From contig JAUMUO010000003.1 of assembly GCA_030530605.1 (NCBI GenBank), positions 47,063 to 94,709 of the forward strand: a DNA stretch of 47,647 nt, given 5' to 3'. Positions 16,638 through 25,600 of this stretch are shown here, piece after piece. The DNA comes from Candidatus Saccharimonadota bacterium. Its GTDB lineage: Bacteria; Patescibacteriota; Saccharimonadia; Saccharimonadales; Saccharimonadaceae. The position numbers were made by a program, and so were the translations under genes. How positions within the stretch are numbered: position 1 is the first letter of the stretch; the number at the start of each line of letters is the position of its first letter. The notes under the pieces were generated by a model. That model was not told the origin of the DNA and did no database searches. It saw only the letters and a list, made by a program, of their open reading frames with translations.

Positions 16638-18446
16638 CTATTTTTTCTTGAGAGCTTCGGTGTTAGCAATCAGGCGCTGGCGGAAGGCTTCACGGGCAGT
16701 GTCACAGTTCTCGTTATTCCCCATCCAGGCGGTGAGTGCCGGGTCTTGGAGAGCACGGGCAAAGGAGAAGGTGACCGGCCACGGGAACGGACCATTATTC
16801 GTGACCTCCTGGAGATTCTCAGTAGCCTGAACCACGGTCTGGCCACCAGAGAGGAAGACCACGCCAGCCAAACTCTGGGGGACATGAGTGCGCAATACCT
16901 CGGCAGTGGCCCGCCCAACTTCCTCTTTGGAAGACGGGATAGGATACTGCTTGCCAGCAAGCACCATATTAACCTTTAAGATACATTGGTCAAGGCGAAC
17001 TTTTTCGCGATTCAAGGCATCGAAGAGAGTGTCAAGAATCTTGGCGGTAACATCTTTACTCTGTTCGAGAGTATAGTTACCGTCGTAAACTACCTCTGGC
17101 TCAACAATTGGGACCATCTTGGCATCCTGGCAGATGCGAGCGTATTTCGCGAGGTCGTTACAATTTCTTTCAATCGCCATATCGGACGGACGGCCCGGAG
17201 CGATTTCAAAGGCGGAGCGCCACTTACAGAAGCGAAGACCCATTTTGTAATACTCGGCAAGACGTTCTGGCAAATCATCTAAGCCTTTCGTGTATTTTTC
17301 CTCGGAATTTTCAAAGTTCTCGAGACCCTGGTCGACTTTGATGCCGGCCACAATGCCTTTAGAAGTGAGGAAAGAAACGAAATCACGGCCATCATCAGCC
17401 TTCTGGCGAGCAGTCTCATCAAAGAGAATTACACCAGAAACATATTTTTCTAAATCAGGAGTGGTAAAGAAGATGTTGCGGTAATCACGGCGGTGTTCCT
17501 CGTCATCGGGGATGCGCATATTTTCAAACTTCTTATGGATAGAACCGCCAGATTCATCGGCGGCAAGGATGCCTTTACCAGGGGTCATCAGAGTTTTAGC
17601 AATCATGGCGGTGTCGGCCTCTTCGGCACGAGCATTAGATAGTAATTCCTCCAACTTGTCTAGCGGGGCAGTGCCGTTTAAGGTCGAGCGGAGAGCGTTG
17701 TCGCGGGCCATCATAATAGAATCTTCAATAGACTTGCCGCGAAGAAGTGCGCCAAAGACGGTGGCGGCGATGATAGAATACAAGGTTAAATGTGTCATTA
17801 AATCGGCGTTTTCGGCGGACCAGATAATTTTAGCGTCGCCGAAGGTGATTTCGTGGTCGGAAATCTGACAAACAGAGCCGTAATATTTAGTGCCAGCGAG
17901 CAAACCATCGGAGAAGACAAGGTTAGCCATCTCAACGAGTTCGCGATCTGATTCCGACATTTCTTTCGGGGCATAAACCGCCAAACGGGTGTGGTTGGAC
18001 ATAGAAAGGAAACCTTTTAGGCCCTTGACTAGCTCTGGCGTGACTTTGGCAGAGCGGTCAATAAAGACCCAGTCCACAGCATCGGTAGGGTTGACCCACT
18101 CGGTATCCTCTCTACTTTCTGGTACAAGATAAGAAATCTTGTTCTCTTTACAGAGAATATAACGGGTGGTTTTAATTTCCTGCTCGCCCGGAATAATTTC
18201 GCCGTTTCTAAATTCGGCGAGGCTGCCGGAAATCTTGGCACTCGCGCCCATCCGGTTTAGAACCTCCAAAGCGACAGTGGCGCCGGCGTAAACCGTGGTG
18301 CTTTTTACAAATTTATGCGTACTCCCATCAAAGCCGAAATCAAGCCACGGGGTGCCATGCTCGTCGGTTTCGAACTTGTTTTGTTGTTCATCAAGGCGGA
18401 GATAGACATCTTGGTGAACATTCCCAATTATTAACACATTACTCAT
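16638..18446 (-). CDS. PfkB-fold (kinase-like) domain fused to class I fructose-bisphosphate aldolase
   Basis: A 602-residue fusion. Residues 1 to about 270 have the ribokinase/PfkB fold order: VLIIGNVHQDV, a sugar-site YAGATVALEVLNRMGA, and the C-terminal helix region. However, the anion-hole/catalytic GAGD motif expected near residues 211-225 is replaced by AENADLMTHL, so kinase activity is doubtful. Residues about 278-602 are a complete vertebrate-type class I aldolase: GILAADES (D297), KWRSAF (K408, R410), VEPEV (E449) and the Schiff-base lysine K491 in ILKVNMV. The aldolase splits fructose 1,6-bisphosphate into DHAP and glyceraldehyde 3-phosphate. TAAAAT 18453-18458 lies 6 bases before ATG. 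Confidence 0.9.
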   Translation of the reverse strand: MSNVLIIGNVHQDVYLRLDEQQNKFETDEHGTPWLDFGFDGSTHKFVKSTTVYAGATVALEVLNRMGASAKISGSLAEFRNGEIIPGEQEIKTTRYILCKENKISYLVPESREDTEWVNPTDAVDWVFIDRSAKVTPELVKGLKGFLSMSNHTRLAVYAPKEMSESDRELVEMANLVFSDGLLAGTKYYGSVCQISDHEITFGDAKIIWSAENADLMTHLTLYSIIAATVFGALLRGKSIEDSIMMARDNALRSTLNGTAPLDKLEELLSNARAEEADTAMIAKTLMTPGKGILAADESGGSIHKKFENMRIPDDEEHRRDYRNIFFTTPDLEKYVSGVILFDETARQKADDGRDFVSFLTSKGIVAGIKVDQGLENFENSEEKYTKGLDDLPERLAEYYKMGLRFCKWRSAFEIAPGRPSDMAIERNCNDLAKYARICQDAKMVPIVEPEVVYDGNYTLEQSKDVTAKILDTLFDALNREKVRLDQCILKVNMVLAGKQYPIPSSKEEVGRATAEVLRTHVPQSLAGVVFLSGGQTVVQATENLQEVTNNGPFPWPVTFSFARALQDPALTAWMGNNENCDTAREAFRQRLIANTEALKKK

Positions 18447-18491
18447 AATACCATTTTAACATAAAAGTTTTGGATATGGTAGAAGTACAAA

Positions 18492-21365
18492 TTACAACAT
18501 CTGCTTGAGGTATTCACCAGTCGGGGTTTTGGCGGATTTGGCGAGAGCCTCTGGAGTGCCGGTGGCAATAATCTGGCCGCCACCCTGACCGCCTTCTGGG
18601 CCCATGTCAATCACCCAGTCCGCAGATTTGATGACGTGAAGATTGTGTTCGATAACAATCATAGAATTGCCGCCGTCTACAAGTTTATTTAAGATAGAGA
18701 GCAATCTCTTAACATCGTCAGTATGAAGACCAGTGGTCGGCTCATCCAAAATATAGAGAGTTTTGCCGGTGCTACGGCGAGCCAGCTCGGTGGCAAGTTT
18801 AATTCTCTGAGCCTCACCACCAGAGAAAGTGGTGGCCGGCTGGCCAAGACGAATATAGCCTAGCCCCACTTCTTGTAAGGTCTTTAATTTCGGAGCGATA
18901 CTCGGGATGTTTTCGAAGAATTCTACCGCCTCATCGATGGTCATATCAAGAACCTGGGAAATATCTTTGCCTTTATATTTAATCTCTAAGGCCTCGCGAT
19001 TATAGCGGCGACCGTGACAGGCCGGGCAAGTAACATAAACATCCGGCAGGAAGTGCATTTCAATCTTGTTGACGCCGTCACCCTGACAAGTTTCACAGCG
19101 ACCGCCCTTAACATTGAAAGAGAAGCGGCCGGCTTTATAGCCACGTACCTCGGACTCGGGCTGGTGGGCATAAAGTTCGCGGATTTGGTTGAATACGCCA
19201 GTATAAGTAGCCGGGTTGGAACGAGGGGTACGACCAATCGGTGACTGGTCTATTACAATACATTTATCAAGATTTTCGATGCCTTCAATTTTATCGTGAA
19301 GACCCGGCACAGTCTGGGCGCGGTGGAGACGAGCGAGCAGCTCGTTGGCTAAAATCTCGTTTACAAGCGTAGATTTACCAGAGCCAGAAACACCAGAAAC
19401 TACAGTCATAACACCAAGTGGGAAATGCGCATCAATGTTTTTTAAGTTGTTCTCGCGGGCACCACGGACCACCAGCTCCAAACCCTGTTTAGCCTTACGG
19501 CGCTTTTTAGGAGTTTCAATTTTCTCTTTGCCGGAAAGATAGCGGCCGGTGATAGAATCAGGATTTTTCATCACTTCTTCAGGAGTACCAGCAGCGACCA
19601 CTTCCCCACCATTGACGCCGGCGCCCGGACCAATATCAATTAAATAATCTGCTGAACGCATTGTATCTTCGTCGTGCTCGACAACGAGAACAGTATTTTT
19701 AAGGTCTCTTAGGTGCTTAAGTGTAGCAATAAGTTTATCGTTGTCTCTTTGGTGAAGGCCAATGGACGGCTCATCAAGAACATACAAAACCCCCTGGAGA
19801 CCAGAACCAATTTGAGTAGCGAGACGAATTCTTTGCGCCTCACCACCAGAAAGCGTGTTGGCAGCGCGCCCAAGCTCAATATAGCCAAGGCCGACATCTT
19901 TCATAAAACTCACGCGCTCTTTGATTTCTTTGATAATCGGGCCGGCGATTTGTTGCTCTTCATGAGAGAAACCAAAATCACCCTCTAAAACATCTAGAAC
20001 GTGGTCCACATCAAGGCTACAGACATCAACGATGTTGAGGCCGTGGATAGTGACAGCGAGAACCACCGGCTTTAATCTAGCTCCGTGACAGGTTTGGCAC
20101 TCTTTGATACGCATAAAACGCTCAATATCTTTGCGAATAAAATCTGAGTCGGTTTCTCTGTAGCGGCGTTCCAAAGTCGGGATAACACCCTCGTAAGTGG
20201 TTTCATAGGTGGTGCCTTTAGCAAACTTGCCGGAGCCACCAATTAAAACGCGGTATTTTTCTTCACCGGTACCATATAAGATAATATGTTTAGTTTCTTC
20301 AGAAAACTGGTTAATCGGCGTATAAATATCAAACTTATGTTTCTTGCCTACGCTGTCTAGCCGACGTAGCCACCAGGAATCTTGCGAGACACGGTTGAAC
20401 GGGCGGATGCCACCCTCGGCGATGGTGAGATTTTCGTTGAAAATTAGATTTGGATCTACTTCCATGCGCGAGCCAAGACCGGTACAAGTTGGGCAGGCGC
20501 CCTGCGGGGCGTTGAAGGAAAAGAGGCGTGGCTCTAATTCCGGGATGAGCTCGTCTGGGTGATTTGGACAGGCATAGCGCTGGGAGAAAGTGTAAATTTC
20601 GGTGTTATCTTTGCCAGGATTTTCGGAAACAGAGGTAGAATTATCAGTGATTTTTAAGAGTTTGATGATTCCCTGGCCAAGTTCCAAGGCCTGTTCAACT
20701 GAGCCGGCAATACGCGAACGAAGGTCCGGGCTTAAAATGAAGCGATCCACCACGATTTCAATATCGTGTTTTTCTTGCTTCTTTAGCTCCGGGAATTCAT
20801 CGAGAGCATAAACAATACCATCTACTCTTACGCGGGAGAAACCTTTGGCAATATATTGCTCGGAGATGTGTTGAAATTCACCTTTTTTAGCCTGGACGAT
20901 AGGAGCTAAAAGCATCAATTTAGAACCGAGCGGGAGTTTCATTACTTCTTCAACAATATCTTCGTTGGTCCTTCGCGTAACCTCAGAGTGGCAAATCGGA
21001 CAGTGCGGGACGCCAACGCGGGCAAAAAGCAAACGAAGATAATCATAAATTTCGGTAACGGTTGCAACAGTGGAACGAGGGTTTCTAGAAGTCGATTTTT
21101 GGTCAATAGAAATGGCCGGCGAAAGACCAGTGATAGTATCAACATCTGGTTTATCCATTACCCCGAGGAACATCCGAGCATAAGACGAGAGGCTTTCGAC
21201 ATATCTTCTCTGGCCCTCGGCGTAAATCGTATCAAAAGCCAAGCTCGACTTGCCAGAGCCGGAAAGTCCAGTTAAAACTACGAGTTTATCACGCGGGATG
21301 TCGACGTCGATGTTTTTCAAATTGTGTTGGCGGCAACCGCGAATTTTAATCATATTATCGCTCAT
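18492..21365 (-). CDS. uvrA: Excinuclease ABC subunit A
   Basis: Damage-recognition ATPase of nucleotide excision repair, 957 residues. Two ABC modules are seen (Walker [10 protein letters not shown] and GVSGSGKST; signatures [12 protein letters not shown] and [12 protein letters not shown]), plus zinc modules with CPIC...CPNH and CETC...CPAC. The frame continues 42 codons upstream, but those codons cross a terminator hairpin (21422-21452) and read as low-quality sequence; the ATG at 21365 (MSDNMIKI) is the conserved start. TATAAT 21376-21381 gives a leader of only about six bases. Confidence 0.96.
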   Translation of the reverse strand: MSDNMIKIRGCRQHNLKNIDVDIPRDKLVVLTGLSGSGKSSLAFDTIYAEGQRRYVESLSSYARMFLGVMDKPDVDTITGLSPAISIDQKSTSRNPRSTVATVTEIYDYLRLLFARVGVPHCPICHSEVTRRTNEDIVEEVMKLPLGSKLMLLAPIVQAKKGEFQHISEQYIAKGFSRVRVDGIVYALDEFPELKKQEKHDIEIVVDRFILSPDLRSRIAGSVEQALELGQGIIKLLKITDNSTSVSENPGKDNTEIYTFSQRYACPNHPDELIPELEPRLFSFNAPQGACPTCTGLGSRMEVDPNLIFNENLTIAEGGIRPFNRVSQDSWWLRRLDSVGKKHKFDIYTPINQFSEETKHIILYGTGEEKYRVLIGGSGKFAKGTTYETTYEGVIPTLERRYRETDSDFIRKDIERFMRIKECQTCHGARLKPVVLAVTIHGLNIVDVCSLDVDHVLDVLEGDFGFSHEEQQIAGPIIKEIKERVSFMKDVGLGYIELGRAANTLSGGEAQRIRLATQIGSGLQGVLYVLDEPSIGLHQRDNDKLIATLKHLRDLKNTVLVVEHDEDTMRSADYLIDIGPGAGVNGGEVVAAGTPEEVMKNPDSITGRYLSGKEKIETPKKRRKAKQGLELVVRGARENNLKNIDAHFPLGVMTVVSGVSGSGKSTLVNEILANELLARLHRAQTVPGLHDKIEGIENLDKCIVIDQSPIGRTPRSNPATYTGVFNQIRELYAHQPESEVRGYKAGRFSFNVKGGRCETCQGDGVNKIEMHFLPDVYVTCPACHGRRYNREALEIKYKGKDISQVLDMTIDEAVEFFENIPSIAPKLKTLQEVGLGYIRLGQPATTFSGGEAQRIKLATELARRSTGKTLYILDEPTTGLHTDDVKRLLSILNKLVDGGNSMIVIEHNLHVIKSADWVIDMGPEGGQGGGQIIATGTPEALAKSAKTPTGEYLKQML

Positions 21366-21421
21366 AAAAACTCGTATAATTATACTCCTTTTTAGGAAAA
21401 AAGTCCAGCATGGCCAAATGA

Positions 21422-21452
21422 AAAACGACGCTTTAATTTCAAGCGTCGTTTT
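21422..21452 (-). terminator. Intrinsic terminator of the orphan gene at 21460
   Basis: Inverted repeat AAAACGACGCTT / AAGCGTCGTTTT with a 7-base loop, directly after the stop codon on the minus strand and followed by a T-rich stretch. It separates this gene from the uvrA promoter. Confidence 0.85.
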
Positions 21453-21459
21453 CTTGCGA

Positions 21460-21939
21460 CTAGATAAAAGCCGACATATTGAATGCGGCATTTTCCTTCT
21501 CTGCGAGATATTTCTTTACGTCGTCGTCAGTCATATAATACTGTGACATTCTGCCGTAGTCTTTTCTCTCACTCCTACTTAAAATAAGTGGACCATATTT
21601 CCAGTGGACAACCAAAAGGTTTCTAGCCCAGCTATAAGAGGCTCCACTGTTGCCACACTTCGTATCAGCCAACCGTTCGCACTCATCTACGAGCGCCTGA
21701 TTCAACTTGTGACCCTTCTTCATTTCGTTTTCCATGAGCCGGGCCCAATTTTCAGTAAACTCAACAAGGGAAATATACTTTTGGTTGCTGATCCTTACGT
21801 TCTCAAAGCTGTGCTCCGCTTCAGGAGAAGCAAACGTCATACGGGGGGCATTAACAAGTTCCTTTTCAAGATCTTTTGCTGAGACCTGTTTAGGAAAAAT
21901 CCGCTCCGAACGACTTTTAGCAAAAAATTTTTTAAACAT
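21460..21939 (-). CDS. Orphan cytoplasmic protein under a long structured leader
   Basis: Not recognised. I take ATG 21939 ([12 protein letters not shown]) because AAGGAGGT lies 7 bases upstream (21947-21954); an ATG 12 codons earlier would put the start inside the leader structure. The 159-residue product is charged and soluble with no membrane segment; a Trp/Tyr-rich central part ([18 protein letters not shown]) may form a small domain. It has one promoter (22084-22112), a leader of about 138 bases and its own terminator, so it is a self-contained regulated unit. No function is proposed. Confidence 0.72.
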   Translation of the reverse strand: MFKKFFAKSRSERIFPKQVSAKDLEKELVNAPRMTFASPEAEHSFENVRISNQKYISLVEFTENWARLMENEMKKGHKLNQALVDECERLADTKCGNSGASYSWARNLLVVHWKYGPLILSRSERKDYGRMSQYYMTDDDVKKYLAEKENAAFNMSAFI

Positions 21940-22077
21940 ATTCTCTACCTCCTTGCGTTTAGCCCCGCCGGGCAAAATATTTTTGCCACAAGGCTACTAC
22001 ATAAAAAGCGAGAAATATGAAATCTCTCTAATCGCTTTTAATGTACTAGCCTCGTGGTCACCCACTCTAACTTCGTT
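21940..22077 (-). promoter_or_regulatory. Structured 5' leader with alternative Shine-Dalgarno pairing
   Basis: On the minus strand the leader holds a 72-base hairpin (21986-22057) whose 26-position stem has 23 Watson-Crick pairs, one G-U and two mismatches, then a 7-bp hairpin with a 3-base loop (21971-21987) and a short GCCC/GGGC hairpin. The 3' arm of the long hairpin includes CCUUGUG (21987-21993), which could instead pair over seven positions with CGCAAGG (21951-21957), covering part of the Shine-Dalgarno sequence. The two pairings exclude each other, as in a translational switch. No known riboswitch class was recognised. Confidence 0.65.
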
Positions 22078-22083
22078 GCTTCT

Positions 22084-22112
22084 ATTATATCACACTTACG
22101 CTAAAAAGTCAA
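22084..22112 (-). promoter_or_regulatory. Sigma70-type promoter of the structured-leader gene
   Basis: TTGACT (22107-22112), a 17-base spacer and TATAAT (22084-22089), read on the minus strand. It lies just after the aspS stop codon and should start transcription near 22077. Confidence 0.8.
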
Positions 22113-22153
22113 TAACCGTTATGCTTATTTTGGTAGTTAGTCAAATAAACAAT

Positions 22154-23953
22154 TTATTCATCCTCAATAGACTGAATATGTAAATCTTCCAATTGATAAT
22201 CATCAACCGCAGACGGCGAACCCATCATCAGGTCAATACCAGAGCCGTTCTTCGGGAAGGCCACCACATCACGGATGGACTTGGCGTCCATTAATTCCAT
22301 AAAGATACGGTCAATACCAAAGGCGCAGCCAGCGTGCGGAGGAGCGCCGAACTTGAAGGCGTTTAGCATTCCGCCAAAGCGAGCCTCGACATAGGCTTTA
22401 TCATAACCAAGTAGGCCAAAAGCCTTATACATAATCTCAGGGTTATAATTTCTAACCGCACCAGAGCAAACCTCAATACCGTTCATCACGAAATCGTATT
22501 GGTCCGCCACGATAGCTAATTTTTCTTCGTCGGTCTTGGCGGATTCTAGAGCCTCTAGGCCACCTTTTGGCATTGAGAACGGGTTGTGACCGAAATCCAA
22601 TTTTTCTTCCCCATCATTCCACTCATAAAATGGGAAATCGGTAATCCAACAGAAGGCAACCTTGTTCTTATCGGCGAGATTGAAGTGTTCAGCAAAGGAA
22701 ATGCGAAGCTGGCCGAGGACTTTGTTTACTTTGTCTCTTTCATCAGCACCAAAGAAGACCGCGTCGCCATCTTCGGCGCCAGTCAGTTCTTTAATCTTTG
22801 CGAGTTCTTCTGCTTTCAAGAATTTAGCAATCGGGGATTTTTCGGAGCCGTTTTCGTAAATAATGTAAGCTAAACCACCGGCACCGAGCTTTTTAGCTTC
22901 GTCGGTAAAGTTGTCAATTTGACTACGAGAGAGTGAGGCACCGTTTTTGACGCAGAGCGCCTTAACACAGGGGCTCTTAAAGACCTTGAACTCGGTGTCC
23001 TTTAGGGCGTCGGTCAAATCTACCATTTCCATACCATATCTTAAATCTGGCTTGTCTACACCATAGACATCCATAGCCACCTGGTATGGGATGCGCGGGA
23101 TACTACTTCCCTCTTTGATGAACTGTTTGGCAAACTCGGAACTAATTTCAATCTTTTTACCGCCAAAATCAGTGGCGAGAGATTCCATAAGAGGCTCAGT
23201 GAGCTTTCTAATGGTTTCGCCGTCTTCGACGAAGGCCACTTCTAGGTCTAGCTGATAGAAATCACCATAAAGGCGGTCCGCCCGCGGGTCTTCATCTCTA
23301 AAGCACGGGGCAATCTGGAAATAGCGCGGAACACCGCCAACCATCAAGAGCTGTTTGAACTGTTGCGGAGCCTGGGGGAGAGCATAGAAAAGGCCGCTTT
23401 TTAATCGGGACGGGACGAGGAAGTCGCGCGCGCCCTCTGGCGAGGAATTGGCCAAAATTGGCGTTGTAACTTCTACAAAATCAAGGTCGGTCATATACTT
23501 GCGTAAAATCTGATAAAACTCTGAGCGCTTTCTAATCAGGCGTTGCATAGACGGGCGGCGAAGATCAAGGAAACGATATTTAAGACGCAGGTCTTCCCCG
23601 GTTTCAGGGCCGTCATCGTGAGTGTTGACAGGCAAAGGCTCGGAACGGTTTAGAAGGATAAGTTCAGATACGACCAATTCAATATCGCCAGTTTCAATGT
23701 TCGGATTTTTTAATTCTTCGGCACGTTCGCGGATTTTGCCAACCGCCTTTAAGACGAATTCGTCACGCACTGTTTCGGCAAGTTTGAAACTATCCTCTGT
23801 TTCAGGGGTGACAACCAACTGAATAATGCCTTCGTCGTCACGCAGGTCAATGAAAATCAGACCACCGTGGTCACGGCGAGAATTAACCCAACCCTCTACT
23901 AAAACTTCTTTTCCTATGAACTCTTTTAACTCTCTTGACTTCGTTCTTTCCAT
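22154..23953 (-). CDS. aspS: Aspartyl-tRNA synthetase (bacterial type)
   Basis: Class II synthetase of the long bacterial type, 599 residues. It has an N-terminal OB-fold anticodon domain (VEGWVNSRRDHGGLIFIDLRD), motif 2 (CFRDEDPRADR), an inserted GAD domain (about 285-400) and motif 3 (FGIDR). Whether it also charges tRNA-Asn cannot be told here. The frame allows an ATG four codons earlier, but a -10 like element (TATGGT, 23961-23966) lies 7 bases before the ATG at 23953 (MERTKSRELK), which also fits the family start. Confidence 0.95.
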   Translation of the reverse strand: MERTKSRELKEFIGKEVLVEGWVNSRRDHGGLIFIDLRDDEGIIQLVVTPETEDSFKLAETVRDEFVLKAVGKIRERAEELKNPNIETGDIELVVSELILLNRSEPLPVNTHDDGPETGEDLRLKYRFLDLRRPSMQRLIRKRSEFYQILRKYMTDLDFVEVTTPILANSSPEGARDFLVPSRLKSGLFYALPQAPQQFKQLLMVGGVPRYFQIAPCFRDEDPRADRLYGDFYQLDLEVAFVEDGETIRKLTEPLMESLATDFGGKKIEISSEFAKQFIKEGSSIPRIPYQVAMDVYGVDKPDLRYGMEMVDLTDALKDTEFKVFKSPCVKALCVKNGASLSRSQIDNFTDEAKKLGAGGLAYIIYENGSEKSPIAKFLKAEELAKIKELTGAEDGDAVFFGADERDKVNKVLGQLRISFAEHFNLADKNKVAFCWITDFPFYEWNDGEEKLDFGHNPFSMPKGGLEALESAKTDEEKLAIVADQYDFVMNGIEVCSGAVRNYNPEIMYKAFGLLGYDKAYVEARFGGMLNAFKFGAPPHAGCAFGIDRIFMELMDAKSIRDVVAFPKNGSGIDLMMGSPSAVDDYQLEDLHIQSIEDE

Positions 23954-23980
23954 ATCTATTACCATACCATATTTTTAAGA

Positions 23981-24688
23981 TTATTTCAATAAACCGTCAA
24001 TCTTCTCGTGGAGGAATTTGAAGAAATCATCCTCTGTTTTAGTGGAAGAATAATCCAGCCGCTCGCCGTTTAGGTAGAGCGAGGGAGTGCCAGGAACATC
24101 GATTCTAGTGGCGATATCCTGGTCGAAACCGATCTTCTTTTGAACATTTTTAGACTTCATATCGTCTTTGAATTTGTCGATGTTGCCCTTATTATTAGAG
24201 GCGGTCTTAAAATAAGAGACAAAGAGATCGGTGCGCTCGTCAACATCGGCATATTGCCAGTTGGCTTGGTTAGAGAAGAGGAGATTGCCCATTTCTTTCC
24301 AGTAGCCCTGAAGGCCGGCAGTCTCGGCAGCGGAAGCGGCGGCGGTGCCGTTTTGGTGATAGCTCATTACGAAGTTGCGATAAATGACCGCGACTTTATA
24401 GTCAAATTTTTCAGGGATTTTGTTGACATAATTGTTGAGGGAGGCGCAGCCCGGACACTGAAAATCAGCATACTCCACGATAAAAACCTTAGCTTTGTCT
24501 TTATCACCCTTGACGTTGTCGCCAATCTCGCCGTTGAACTCATTAGGGCCGATATAACTGTTTAGATTATAATCATCCCATTTAATCTGATTTTGATGCT
24601 TACTCATTAGGTTAACACAGAGAAGCGCCAAGAAGCCGGCAATGATGACTGCGAAAACCGCAACTACACCCCAATTTTTCTTTTTCAT
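23981..24688 (-). CDS. DsbA/BdbD-like thiol-disulfide oxidoreductase
   Basis: Second DsbA-family protein of the window, 235 residues. It has an N-terminal membrane anchor (about 6-28), active site CPGC in YADFQCPGCASL, and a cis-proline loop PGTPSLYLNG, which resembles BdbD and other DsbA-like proteins of monoderms. It likely acts outside the membrane on secreted proteins. A GAGGAA ribosome binding site lies before the ATG. It is not adjacent to the CPTC membrane protein, which could serve both. It is divergent from the CBS gene. Confidence 0.87.
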   Translation of the reverse strand: MKKKNWGVVAVFAVIIAGFLALLCVNLMSKHQNQIKWDDYNLNSYIGPNEFNGEIGDNVKGDKDKAKVFIVEYADFQCPGCASLNNYVNKIPEKFDYKVAVIYRNFVMSYHQNGTAAASAAETAGLQGYWKEMGNLLFSNQANWQYADVDERTDLFVSYFKTASNNKGNIDKFKDDMKSKNVQKKIGFDQDIATRIDVPGTPSLYLNGERLDYSSTKTEDDFFKFLHEKIDGLLK

Positions 24689-24752
24689 ACTTTATTCCTC
24701 GCTTAAAATATGTTATAATATACTCTAATAATACTAAATCTATTATACCACG

Positions 24753-25301
24753 ATGAAACCGAAAACACTAAAAGAATTTATCGAAATCCTGCGCGATCTG
24801 CCGGAAGATGTTTTGTCTCAGCGCGAGCGGATGACGATTGTGACGGTGATGGAATTTAAGAACCGTCTGGTTTCTGATGTAATGACCCCACGTGAGAAGG
24901 TGACGTTCGTGAATATCCGGGATTTTCTAGGGCCACTGACGCTTGATAAACTTTATAGGTCCGGCACTTCGATGTTTCCGGTGGTAGATGAAAGTGGCCG
25001 ACAAGTGGTGGGGACTTTGAATACCGACCGGTTTAATTCCCTGGAGATTCGCGAGAACGACACCGCAGAAAAATATCTAGACCGGCGAGTTTGCTATCTG
25101 CGCGAAGATTATTCTTTGGAGCAGGCGATGGCGGCATTTTATCGCACACATTGTTATTTCTTTATCGTGGTAAATAAAATGGGGCAACTCACTGGGACTT
25201 TGAATTATAAAGAGCTGATTGAAACGATTTTGGGATATTGCCCAGAAGATGATTTTAACGAAGACAGTTCGCTCGGAGCGGTAATCCGAAGGAAATTATA
25301 G
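24753..25301 (+). CDS. CBS-domain protein, CorC-like without membrane part
   Basis: A 182-residue soluble protein with a tandem CBS pair. The segment RLVSDVMTPREKVTFV is typical of the start of the CBS pair in CorC/HlyC-type transporters, and the second repeat begins near DRRVCYLREDYS. The DUF21 membrane domain and the CorC_HlyC C-terminal domain are absent, so this is a stand-alone regulatory module, presumably binding adenine nucleotides. A TATTAT at 24741-24746 sits 6 bases before the ATG, suggesting another leaderless gene, although no good -35 is seen. Confidence 0.8.
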   Translation: MKPKTLKEFIEILRDLPEDVLSQRERMTIVTVMEFKNRLVSDVMTPREKVTFVNIRDFLGPLTLDKLYRSGTSMFPVVDESGRQVVGTLNTDRFNSLEIRENDTAEKYLDRRVCYLREDYSLEQAMAAFYRTHCYFFIVVNKMGQLTGTLNYKELIETILGYCPEDDFNEDSSLGAVIRRKL

Positions 25302-25305
25302 TCAC

Positions 25306-25331
25306 AAAAACCGCCTAGTTTTACTAGGCGG
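25306..25331 (-). terminator. Intrinsic terminator, minus strand
   Basis: Perfect 9-base stem (CCGCCTAGT / ACTAGGCGG) with a TTT loop. The run of T follows on the minus strand only, so it ends a minus-strand transcript coming from 25507, not the CBS gene. Confidence 0.8.
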
Positions 25332-25346
25332 ACACGCTTCATTGAA

Positions 25347-25439
25347 CTAGATTTCAATGAATTCCTGCCAGGGGGCAGGCGGAAGCTCATACTTCGACTT
25401 GTGACGTGATACTTGACCCCGTTTTAGTCTGATACGCAT
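25347..25439 (-). CDS. Candidate 30-residue small protein or structured RNA
   Basis: A 30-codon frame starting MRIRLKRGQVSRHK and ending EFIEI with TAG. It is basic at the N-terminus and acidic near the end, with no membrane segment, and is not recognised. AGGAA directly precedes the ATG and a better AGGAG lies 16 bases upstream. The frame sits inside a transcript bounded by a promoter (25514-25542) and a terminator (25306-25331). The RNA itself is rich in hairpins (25347-25380 includes TTCATTGAA/TTCAATGAA and CCTGCC/GGCAGG repeats), so the product could be a noncoding RNA instead. Only a coding-conservation test would decide. Confidence 0.45.
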   Translation of the reverse strand: MRIRLKRGQVSRHKSKYELPPAPWQEFIEI

Positions 25440-25507
25440 TTTCCTGTTTTTTAATCTCCTTTTTAATTGGTTGGTCCACGACCAGTCACAGATTTTAAGA
25501 ACCAACG
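25440..25507 (-). promoter_or_regulatory. Leader of the small transcript with competing hairpins
   Basis: GUUGGUUC (25499-25506) can pair with GGACCAAC (25470-25477) over eight positions including one G-U, while an inner GGUC/GACC hairpin (25473-25483) uses some of the same bases. The Shine-Dalgarno-like AGGAG (25456-25460) follows. The arrangement resembles a small regulatory leader. Confidence 0.45.
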
Positions 25508-25513
25508 TTATCT

Positions 25514-25542
25514 ATTCTATCAAACAAAATGGAATAATTCAA
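25514..25542 (-). promoter_or_regulatory. Promoter of the small minus-strand transcript
   Basis: TTGAAT (25537-25542), 17-base spacer and TAGAAT (25514-25519) on the minus strand, predicting transcription from about 25507. It lies between the end of uppP and the small frame. Confidence 0.65.
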
Positions 25543-25600
25543 GTCTTTTTTTCTTATGCTTGTATCGGTGTTTTTACAGGGGCGATTTTTGCTGTAAATT

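Noticed and set aside
21366-21491. Forty-two codon N-terminal extension of uvrA
   Set aside because: It crosses the terminator hairpin of the upstream gene and the uvrA promoter, and the conserved UvrA start is at 21365.
25205-25390. 61-codon minus-strand frame overlapping the CBS gene
   Set aside because: It runs through the terminator at 25306-25331 and into the CBS coding region, with no promoter or ribosome site; the 30-codon frame at 25347 fits the signals better.
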